Assembly (NCBI GenBank): GCA_013388565.1
Contig: JACAEZ010000142.1
Coordinates: 1-5,304 of the forward strand
Direction: 5' to 3'
DNA: 5,304 nucleotides
Source: Campylobacterales bacterium
Lineage (GTDB): Bacteria; Campylobacterota; Campylobacteria; Campylobacterales; JACAEZ01
Positions 1 through 5,304 of this stretch are shown piece by piece (position 1 is the stretch's first letter; every line of letters starts with the position of its first letter). Both the position numbers and the translations under genes were made by a program. A model generated the notes under the pieces. That model ran no database searches. It had not been told where the DNA came from and saw only the letters and a list, made by a program, of their open reading frames with translations.

Positions 1-279
1 CAAGAATGTATTGGTAAATATCACAATAAAGAACGAGGAGTTTTTATTGTTAACTGATTTACTTAGATTGTCTTTTCAAAAGGTTAAATGTTATGATGTC
101 GTGGAGTGAGATCACTAACTATTAATATTGCTCTTGATATTAAAAAAGATGTTGGTTTAAAATGGATTACACTTATTGCTGATAATGATAAATTATCTGA
201 TTATTATATTTCTGAATTTGGATTTGTAAAATCACAAAACAGTAAGAATAAACAGAATTATTTATTTGTAAAATTGTAA
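1..279 (+). pseudogene. GNAT-family N-acetyltransferase remnant (3' part, two frameshifts)
   Basis: This is the C-terminal part of what looks like a GNAT acetyltransferase; the 5' end lies outside the window. Positions 1-45 read IGKYHNKERG in frame 1, resembling the acetyl-CoA loop region (Q/RxxGxG/A) but not a clean match. The frame then stops at 55-57. Reading continues in frame 2 at about 41-106 (FLLLTDLLRLSFQKVKCYDVV, given here only in outline as FLLLTDLL...KCYDVV) and ends at TGA 107-109. Frame 1 resumes at about 103 with GVRSLTINIAL, then WITLIADND, then YYISEFGFV, and closes with YLFVKL before TAA 277-279. The late segment fits the GNAT beta-strand, the (F/Y)Y...xGF helix-strand motif and the final strand. 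One shift near 36-46 and an opposite one near 100-106 restore a continuous protein, so this is a broken gene or contains two sequence errors. The exact substrate cannot be told. A GTG at 106-108 could in principle start a 57-residue ORF, but I see no convincing ribosome site. Confidence 0.6.
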
Positions 280-297
280 AAAACTCTTGATATAATT

Positions 298-335
298 TTG
301 AATGGAAGTTAAACTACTATTTAACTTCTATTCAA
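298..335. terminator. Long AT-rich hairpin between convergent genes (putative bidirectional terminator)
   Basis: The left arm TTGAATGGAAGTTAAA (298-313) pairs with the right arm TTTAACTTCTATTCAA (320-335) around a six-base loop (314-319). Fifteen of 16 positions are Watson-Crick; the exception is 304/329, a G-T on the plus strand and C-A on the minus strand. The ligA stop codon (323-321) lies in the right arm, and the hairpin sits between ligA and the plus-strand GNAT remnant. Neither side has a clean run of T directly after the stem, so this is not a textbook Rho-independent terminator. It may instead protect 3' ends or act weakly in both directions. Confidence 0.6.
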
Positions 336-2270
336 TAAATCTTCAAACCCCGCCTCATCAACACATTTCACACCCAGCGATATAGCCTTATCATACTTGC
401 TACCAGCATTTTCACCATATAATAAATAGTCTGTTTTTTTAGAAACACTCGAATTAACAACTCCACCTAAGCTTTCAATCAACTCTTTAAACTCATCTCT
501 TGATTTGCTTAGTGTTCCTGTTATTACAAATGTCTTACCTGATAGTGCATCACTAACTGCCTTAACATTTGATGTAGGTTGGATAACCTCTATTAACTTT
601 TCAATAAATCCATAATTTACAGTTGAAAATTCAACCAAAGAGTTTGCCATCTCTTCTCCAAAACCATCTATTGTTAGATAATTTTCTTTTGACTGTTTGT
701 AAAATTCTAGCCCAAAATATTGACAAAGCTTTTTACTAGCCACTTCGCCAATATGTTCAATGCCAAGTGAATGTATAAATTTCCAGCACTCAATGCCTTT
801 AGAGTTTTCTATTGAACTCAAAATATTAGCTATCTTTTTATCCTTAAATCCCTCTAATCCCAACATATCTTCAGCTTTTAGTGAGTAAATATCCAGAATA
901 TTTTTTATAATCCCTTTTTTAAATAAAACCTCAACTATCTTTTCACCAAGCCCATCGATATTTAGGCACTTCTTGCTAACAAAATGAATGATTGAGTTTA
1001 AAACTCTATCATGGCACTCTAAATTTTGACACTTGAGTAATGCCCCCTCATCAAGCAACTCACTACCACAAGTAGGGCATTTTGTAGGCTTTATGACATC
1101 AATCTCACTACCATCTCTTAGCTCTTGTATGCTTTTGATGATTTTTGGTATCACATCACCACTTCGTATGATTACAACCTTGTCACCTATTTTTATGCCT
1201 TTTCTAGCTATCTCATCAAAGTTATGAAGTGTTGCATTTTGAATGATAGCCCCATCAATCTCAATACTTTCAAGTCTAGCCACAGGGGTTATAACCCCAG
1301 TTCTTCCTACTTGATAATCAACACCTACAAGCTTTGTAGTTCTTTCAACTACTGGAAACTTAAAAGCAGAGGCAAACTTTGGGTTTTTGACAGTATAGCC
1401 TAACTCATTTTGAATATGTATCTCATCAACTTTTATCACCATGCCATCAAGCAACATCTCGATACTATCTCTATTTTTTAAAATCTCTGTATAAATTTCA
1501 ACTATCTCTTTTTGATTTTTGCAATGTTTTGAGTATGGTGGCTTTAAAAACCCTAAGTTATAAACAAACTCCATGACCTCTTTAATGCTAGATATATTCA
1601 AGCTATTTTTACCAACACCCCAAGGATAAAACTTCAGCTTACGACTAGCCGTGATTTTACTATCAAGTTGTCTTAAGCTACCAGCAGACATATTCCGTGG
1701 GTTTGAGAATAGTTGTTCGCCATTTTTTGTTCTTTGGTTGTTTATAACTTCAAAATCAGCTTTAGAGATAACCACCTCGCCTCTAATTTCTATCAACTCT
1801 TTATAATCTATTGTTAGTGGAATTGATTTTATAGTTTTTGCATTTTGTGTTACATCTTCACCAATAGTCCCATCACCTCTTGTTATAGCTTTAATTAATA
1901 CACCATTTTCATAGATAAGATTTAGACTAGCACCGTCAAATTTTGGCTCACAATAAAATGAAGCAGTTGGGTAATGTTTAGTTATTCTCTCAAACCAAGT
2001 TTGAAGTTCATCTTCATTAAATATATCTTCTAAACTCCACATTCTCTCAAAATGATTAGCCTTTAGAAACTCATCAAGTGGTTTATCACCCACCCTTTGA
2101 GTAGGTGAGGCAGGTGATATTAATGTTGGGTTATTTTCTTCATAAGCTTGTAAAGTTCGGTAGAGCTTATCATATTCGTAATCACTTACTAGCGGATTAT
2201 CATGGACATAGTATGCAATCGAGTAGTTATTTAGTAATTCAACTGTTTTTAAATACTCTTCATGACTCAT
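321..2270 (-). CDS. ligA: NAD-dependent DNA ligase LigA
   Basis: LigA seals nicks with a 3'-OH and 5'-phosphate in duplex DNA, using NAD+ as adenylate donor, in Okazaki fragment joining and repair in the cytoplasm. The 649-residue protein has the family's full length and order. Domain Ia carries YYVHDNPLVSDYEYDKL (about 20-36), which binds NMN. The adenylation domain has KFDG with the nucleotidyl lysine K110, then EIRGEVV (161-167) and DGMVIKV (275-281). An OB fold follows (about 310-393), a four-cysteine zinc finger (C398, C401, C414, C419), helix-hairpin-helix repeats (about 430-565) and a C-terminal BRCT domain (about 575-649, with GKTFVITGTL). No key residue is missing. ATG is preceded by AAAGG with 7-base spacing. 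The gene starts 12 bases after the yeiH stop, so it is probably the last gene of that transcription unit. The last codons form one arm of the downstream hairpin. Confidence 0.98.
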   Translation of the reverse strand: MSHEEYLKTVELLNNYSIAYYVHDNPLVSDYEYDKLYRTLQAYEENNPTLISPASPTQRVGDKPLDEFLKANHFERMWSLEDIFNEDELQTWFERITKHYPTASFYCEPKFDGASLNLIYENGVLIKAITRGDGTIGEDVTQNAKTIKSIPLTIDYKELIEIRGEVVISKADFEVINNQRTKNGEQLFSNPRNMSAGSLRQLDSKITASRKLKFYPWGVGKNSLNISSIKEVMEFVYNLGFLKPPYSKHCKNQKEIVEIYTEILKNRDSIEMLLDGMVIKVDEIHIQNELGYTVKNPKFASAFKFPVVERTTKLVGVDYQVGRTGVITPVARLESIEIDGAIIQNATLHNFDEIARKGIKIGDKVVIIRSGDVIPKIIKSIQELRDGSEIDVIKPTKCPTCGSELLDEGALLKCQNLECHDRVLNSIIHFVSKKCLNIDGLGEKIVEVLFKKGIIKNILDIYSLKAEDMLGLEGFKDKKIANILSSIENSKGIECWKFIHSLGIEHIGEVASKKLCQYFGLEFYKQSKENYLTIDGFGEEMANSLVEFSTVNYGFIEKLIEVIQPTSNVKAVSDALSGKTFVITGTLSKSRDEFKELIESLGGVVNSSVSKKTDYLLYGENAGSKYDKAISLGVKCVDEAGFEDLLNRS

Positions 2271-2277
2271 TTTGAAA

Positions 2278-2282
2278 CCTTT
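2278..2282 (-). promoter_or_regulatory. Shine-Dalgarno site of ligA
   Basis: AAAGG on the minus strand lies 7 bases before the ligA ATG and begins immediately after the yeiH TAA (2285-2283). It fixes the ATG at 2270 as the start, and with only 12 intergenic bases leaves no room for a separate promoter outside yeiH. Confidence 0.75.
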
Positions 2283-3311
2283 TTAAAAAATAGATACTAC
2301 AAATTTTGTAATAAAATAACCACCCACAAATAGCCAAGCAAACATCAAGAATGCCAAATAAACAGGTTTCATACCAACATTTTTAAATTTGTTTAGGTTT
2401 GTTTCCATACCCAATGCACACATAGCCATAGTTAGTAAAAATGTATCCAAATCATTTATAAATGTCACAACATTTGATGGCAGTAGTGATAATGAATTAA
2501 ATCCAGCTACAACAATAAACCAAACCGCAAACCATGGAATAACAAGTTTTGTTTGAGAGCCGTTACTGTTTGCTTGTTTTGAAAGCCAAATGCCCAAAAT
2601 TATCAAAAGTGGGGCTATCATCATAACTCTTGTCATTTTAACGATTATCGCACTATCACTAGCTACTTCACCACTAGCATTTCCAGCTGCTACAACATGA
2701 GCTACTTCATGAACAGTAGCACCGATATAAATACCAACTGTTTTTAAATCCATATCAAAAAAACCAGCTTTATAAAGGGCAGGGTACAAAAACATAGCAA
2801 TAGTTCCAAACAAAACAACCGTTGAAACCGCTATCGCACTTTTATAAGGCTCACTTTTTAGAACTGGTTCAGTAGCCAGTACAGCAGCTGCTCCACAAAC
2901 CGAACTACCAGAAGCACACAAAATAGATGTCTCTTTATCAAGTTTAAATAGTTTCACACCCAAATATGCACCAAGTAAAAAAGTAGTCGTTAGCATGATA
3001 ACATCAACAACAAGCCCAGCCATTCCAACTTCAGCAATTTGTTGAAATGTAACTCTAAATCCATAAATAATAATAGCAAATCTTAAAATCTGTTTTGTAG
3101 AAAATATAATCCCAGGTACCCACTCTTTTGGTAGATTATTTCTAAGTGTATTACCATAAATCATACCAATTACAATTCCGATAATCAAAGGGCTAATGCC
3201 AAGTGACTTGAAAAAACTCCACTCACCCATAAATGTAGCAGCCATAGCAAAGAGTGCTACAAACCAAATACCACTGAATGTATTTGTTCGATTTTCTTTG
3301 CTAAATGCCAC
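2283..3311 (-). CDS. yeiH: YeiH/UPF0324 family membrane protein (putative sulfate exporter family)
   Basis: This is a 342-residue polytopic inner-membrane protein of the UPF0324/YeiH family, often labelled putative sulfate exporter. The transported substrate is not firmly established for the family. Family signatures are clear: GSSVCGAAAVLATEPV (135-150), followed by VLFGTIAMFLYPALY (166-180), and GATVHEVAHVVAAG (197-210). Hydrophobic stretches suggest about nine to eleven membrane segments, including about 12-30, 36-54, 96-118, 157-180, 228-244, 258-276, 281-301 and 317-341. Length is typical. The start is GTG at 3311, supported by AAAGG nine bases upstream (3325-3321); the next Met is residue 23, inside the first hydrophobic segment. 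The GTG shares its first G with the TAG stop of the upstream gene, so the two are probably translationally coupled. ligA follows after 12 bases. In E. coli yeiH is adjacent to the LysR-type regulator gene yeiE; no such regulator is visible here. Confidence 0.92.
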   Translation of the reverse strand: MAFSKENRTNTFSGIWFVALFAMAATFMGEWSFFKSLGISPLIIGIVIGMIYGNTLRNNLPKEWVPGIIFSTKQILRFAIIIYGFRVTFQQIAEVGMAGLVVDVIMLTTTFLLGAYLGVKLFKLDKETSILCASGSSVCGAAAVLATEPVLKSEPYKSAIAVSTVVLFGTIAMFLYPALYKAGFFDMDLKTVGIYIGATVHEVAHVVAAGNASGEVASDSAIIVKMTRVMMIAPLLIILGIWLSKQANSNGSQTKLVIPWFAVWFIVVAGFNSLSLLPSNVVTFINDLDTFLLTMAMCALGMETNLNKFKNVGMKPVYLAFLMFAWLFVGGYFITKFVVSIF

Positions 3312-3325
3312 TACTGTTTACCTTT
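3309..3325 (-). promoter_or_regulatory. TAGTG stop-start overlap and Shine-Dalgarno of yeiH
   Basis: The upstream gene ends with codons AAA GGT AAA CAG TAG, and the last G of TAG is the first G of the yeiH GTG. The same AAAGG (3325-3321) is the yeiH Shine-Dalgarno site at a nine-base spacing. The ribosome site of yeiH is thus translated as part of the upstream protein's final residues (KGKQ), an arrangement typical of coupled translation. Confidence 0.75.
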
Positions 3326-4075
3326 AAAATTTGGATTATTTGTTGGTTTGTTATTAGCAGGTTTTGTATTTTTATTTGTAGGCTTTTGACCTTTATTGTC
3401 AGGTTTTGTAGGTTTTTTACTTTTATTTGATTTCTCTTCATTTTCTAATTTAGCAACTTGAATTCCCATCGTTAGCATAATAATAGAAAAGAAAACCTCA
3501 TCAAGCATCTCTTCTTCAAATTTTAACTCTTCATCATCGAGTCCATACATAATAGAGAATAAAAACCCAATCAATTCAAAACTATCTTCATTTCCAAGAG
3601 CCTTTGAGATAGCCTTTTTCATACCTTCTTCATCAGATATTTTATCCATATCAATATTTAAAGCTTCAAATGTACTATCCAAAAAGTCTTCAATAATAGC
3701 TATAAGTCGCTCCTCTTTCTCCTCTAAAATCGATAAAAATATCTCTTTTAAAACTTTTACAATTTTTGCTAAAAAGCCATTTTTCTCATCAGCTAAATCA
3801 CCTAAAAGCAACTCAATATCTTGAAATGTTTTAACAACACCATTATAAAATGACATAAATATATTTACAAATCTCTTTTCATCATCTTTAGATTTAAACT
3901 CAATAGTCCCTAAATATGGTTCAATTACAATAACAGGATTCACAACCTTTTTTTGATTATAAATATTCAAACACTCAAAAAAAATCTCCGTTGTATCTAT
4001 CGTTTCATCAAAACTTTTAAACTCTTCATGAAAAGCTTTTAAGCTCTCAACTGTAAATTTTTCCGACTTTATCAC
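3311..4075 (-). CDS. Hypothetical acidic helical protein with Lys/Asn/Pro-rich tail
   Basis: I do not recognise this 254-residue protein. Residues 1-210 are strongly acidic and appear largely alpha-helical, with amphipathic, Glu-rich stretches (about 100-130, LSILEEKEERL) and several hydrophobic helical faces (LIGFLFSIMYGL about 168-179, FFSIIMLTMGIQVAKL about 195-210). None looks like a clean membrane span and there is no signal peptide. Residues 211-254 are a low-complexity basic tail built from short KPT/KP/NNKPTNN units, likely disordered, so charge is sharply divided between body and tail. The segment NPVIVIEPYLG...FVNIFMSFYNGVV (about 46-81) faintly recalls UPF0149/YecA proteins, which often carry a linker and a C-terminal SEC-C zinc motif; no such cysteine motif is present, so this is only a guess. 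The start is GTG with AAGGA six bases upstream; an in-frame TAA at 4093-4091 rules out a longer form. It overlaps yeiH by one base and appears to head the yeiH-ligA unit. Confidence 0.85.
   Translation of the reverse strand: MIKSEKFTVESLKAFHEEFKSFDETIDTTEIFFECLNIYNQKKVVNPVIVIEPYLGTIEFKSKDDEKRFVNIFMSFYNGVVKTFQDIELLLGDLADEKNGFLAKIVKVLKEIFLSILEEKEERLIAIIEDFLDSTFEALNIDMDKISDEEGMKKAISKALGNEDSFELIGFLFSIMYGLDDEELKFEEEMLDEVFFSIIMLTMGIQVAKLENEEKSNKSKKPTKPDNKGQKPTNKNTKPANNKPTNNPNFKGKQ
3314..3445 (-). repeat. Low-complexity coding repeat (Lys/Asn/Pro tail)
   Basis: Codons 211-254 of the unknown gene encode imperfect KPT, KPD, KPTNKN and KPANNKPTNN units, written mostly with AAA/AAT/CCT/ACA codons. On the plus strand this appears as repeated ggttttgta/tttgttgg-like blocks. 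Such tracts can change length by slippage. The reading frame is intact and the tract ends exactly at the yeiH ribosome site. Confidence 0.55.
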
Positions 4076-4194
4076 TCCGTTTCCTTTTTGTTAATTTAGT
4101 TTTTAGAATACAAATCATCTCTAAACTATTGAGTACAATTATAACACTTATAAGCTTTTTAATGTTTTTTTGACAAGCAGTTTTTATAAATTTC
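4076..4194 (-). promoter_or_regulatory. Intergenic promoter region for the unknown gene-yeiH-ligA unit
   Basis: This 119-bp gap holds a consensus -10 box TATAAT on the minus strand at 4143-4138, which would start transcription about 55 bases before the GTG. The hexamer 17 bases upstream (AACATT) is a poor -35, and a TTGTCA lies too far away (27 bases). A weak -35 with an AT-rich upstream run is normal for the housekeeping sigma factor of Campylobacterota. Two near-identical 9-mers, TTATAAGTG and TTATAATTG, stand head to tail at 4153-4136, the second containing the -10. I see no stem plus T-run that would terminate lsrK here, so readthrough from lsrK is possible. Confidence 0.6.
4082..4086 (-). 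promoter_or_regulatory. Shine-Dalgarno site of the unknown gene
   Basis: AAGGA on the minus strand (within AAAAAGGA) lies six bases before the GTG at 4075. With the in-frame TAA just upstream at 4093-4091 and no other start codon between, it decides the GTG start. Confidence 0.7.
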
Positions 4195-5304
4195 TCACAC
4201 CCCTGGAGCTTTCCACATAGATTCAGTGATACTCATATCTACAAGCTCTAACTGTTTTTTATATGCGATTTGCCACTTTTCTTTTATTTCACTATATATT
4301 TTATTATTTTTTTGATTTGGCTCAAAACTCTTTTCAACTTTCACCCAATCCAAACAAGCTTCACTACTATCTTTAAAGTGACCAACAGCGATAGCTCCAA
4401 GCATAGCACCACCAAGTGAAGTAGCCTCTTTTACAGCTGGTACTTTTATGCTTTTATTTGTCACATCAGCTAATATTTGCCCCCAAAGTTTCCCTTTTGA
4501 GGCACCTCCAGCAAATGTAAGTGAATCGATTTTGACATTTGAGAAGTTGATGATATTGTCCAAATTTATGCTACTTACGATACAAGCATTTTCTAGTATT
4601 GACCTAAACATCTCTTTTTTAGAGCAAATTTTGGGATTTATATTTAGATTTAAAAATGAAGGTGATGCATGATACCATTTGCCATAGTTCATGACATCTG
4701 AAAATATCGGCATAACACCGTTTGAGCCGACATTTGCACCACTTGCTAACTCTTCTAAAATCTCGTATGTATCGATACCTCTTTTAATAGCTTCCATTTT
4801 TTCGGTTTCACAAAATACATCTCTAAACCATCTAGTAACAAGCCCTACAAAAAATGTAATCCCTTCAGCTTGAATTAAACCTCTTTGAACATGAGGGTTT
4901 ATTCTAAGTTTCATATCGCTATCTACACAAACTTTATCCAAATTTACAATCTGTTGCCAAAATGTTCCGCCCAAAATCGCACTGTCACCGCTTTTTACAA
5001 CACCAAGTCCAAGGCTACCTAATTGCACATCACCGCCACCAGTCACAACGACACAAGACTCACTTAGTCCTGTTAGTTTTGCACACTCTTTTGATACACT
5101 CCCTACAATCTCGCCACTTTCATATATGTTTGGAAAAATATCATCTTTAAGATTAACTTTTGTCATCATATCACTTTGCCAAGTTCTTGAACTTAGATTA
5201 AAAATCCCACTTGTCCCTGCATTTGACGGCTCACTGACCAACTCTCCACTTAGTTTAAATATTATCCAATCACTAAGCATATTCATTTTATACATTTTGT
5301 CATA
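4195..5304 (-). CDS. lsrK: Autoinducer-2 kinase LsrK (FGGY family), partial at the N-terminus
   Basis: LsrK phosphorylates AI-2 (open-chain DPD) with ATP in the cytoplasm, giving phospho-AI-2, which in enteric bacteria relieves LsrR repression and traps the signal. The frame is open to the window edge (three more codons, Y-D-K, before the Met at 5295), so the gene continues outside. E. coli LsrK has about 530 residues and some 160 N-terminal ones are missing here, including the first phosphate-binding loop. The match to remembered E. coli LsrK is close along the whole length: MLSDWIIFKLSGEL with PSNAGTSG, then GGGDVQLGSLGLGVV with the presumed catalytic Asp codon at 5031-5029, LGGTFWQQIVNL, NPHV, RWFRDVFC, GVMPIFSD, WYHASPSF, FAGGASKGKLWGQILADV (ATP-binding part), PAVKEATSLGGA, and the ending WKAPGV against WKAPGL in E. 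coli. This specificity separates it from xylulokinase or glycerol kinase. No frame break is visible. Upstream lsr partners, if any, lie beyond 5304. Confidence 0.9.
   Translation of the reverse strand, partial: YDKMYKMNMLSDWIIFKLSGELVSEPSNAGTSGIFNLSSRTWQSDMMTKVNLKDDIFPNIYESGEIVGSVSKECAKLTGLSESCVVVTGGGDVQLGSLGLGVVKSGDSAILGGTFWQQIVNLDKVCVDSDMKLRINPHVQRGLIQAEGITFFVGLVTRWFRDVFCETEKMEAIKRGIDTYEILEELASGANVGSNGVMPIFSDVMNYGKWYHASPSFLNLNINPKICSKKEMFRSILENACIVSSINLDNIINFSNVKIDSLTFAGGASKGKLWGQILADVTNKSIKVPAVKEATSLGGAMLGAIAVGHFKDSSEACLDWVKVEKSFEPNQKNNKIYSEIKEKWQIAYKKQLELVDMSITESMWKAPGV

Noticed and set aside
106..279. Independent 57-residue gene starting at GTG 106
   Set aside because: It lacks a ribosome site and its sequence corresponds only to the C-terminal end of a GNAT domain, so a pseudogene tail is more likely.
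1033..1403. Plus-strand ORFs at 1033-1227 and 1125-1403
   Set aside because: They lie wholly inside ligA on the opposite strand; their translations resemble no known family and are antisense shadows of a well-conserved gene.
3314..3445. Repeat-rich tract as a CRISPR or tandem-repeat array
   Set aside because: The units are short, imperfect and in frame with the KPN tail; there are no constant repeats or unique spacers.
4165..4177. TTGTCA on the minus strand as a -35 box
   Set aside because: It is 27 bases from the TATAAT box, too far for a sigma-70 promoter.
4155..4194. Possible intrinsic terminator after lsrK
   Set aside because: The stretch has A/T runs but no stable GC-containing stem before a T-run on the minus strand.
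4448..5150. Plus-strand ORFs at 4448-4672, 4691-4873 and 4962-5150
   Set aside because: All are antisense to the conserved lsrK frame and show no recognisable protein features.
5293..5295. ATG at 5295 as the true start of the kinase
   Set aside because: The frame is open to the window edge, the Met falls in the middle of the LsrK alignment, and the N-terminal nucleotide-binding lobe would be missing.

Overview
This AT-rich window looks like chromosomal DNA from a member of the Campylobacterota (Arcobacter/Sulfurimonas-like). The assignment is an inference. It rests on the low GC content, the 649-residue LigA with the EPKFDGASLNLIYENG form of its active site (a form I associate with this phylum), and the dense same-strand packing. 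All intact genes lie on the minus strand, so they read from the right end of the window to the left.

From right to left: (1) 5304-4195 is the C-terminal 70% or so of a FGGY-family sugar kinase that matches LsrK, the autoinducer-2 kinase, very closely; its N-terminus is outside the window. (2) A 119-bp gap (4194-4076) contains a good -10 box set in a tandem 9-mer, with a Shine-Dalgarno site. (3) 4075-3311 encodes an unrecognised 254-residue acidic helical protein with a Lys/Asn/Pro-rich tail. (4) 3311-2283 encodes a YeiH/UPF0324 family membrane protein that overlaps the previous stop codon by one base. (5) 2270-321 encodes NAD-dependent DNA ligase LigA, 12 bases after the yeiH stop. Genes 3-5 therefore look like one transcription unit, with GTG starts on the first two genes and an AAGG-containing Shine-Dalgarno site before each gene.

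At the left end, on the plus strand, lies the decayed 3' part of a GNAT-type acetyltransferase gene (1-279). It reads through only if two compensating frameshifts are allowed. Between it and the convergent ligA is a 16-bp inverted repeat that contains the ligA stop codon and is the likely transcript boundary.

LigA joins nicks during replication and repair. YeiH is an inner-membrane carrier, possibly linked to sulfur oxyanions. LsrK would phosphorylate AI-2 (DPD) after uptake. I see no functional link between these three. I did not find an undescribed multi-gene system here; the points most worth following are an lsr-type kinase in this apparent lineage, the unknown protein at the head of the ligA unit, and the decayed GNAT gene.
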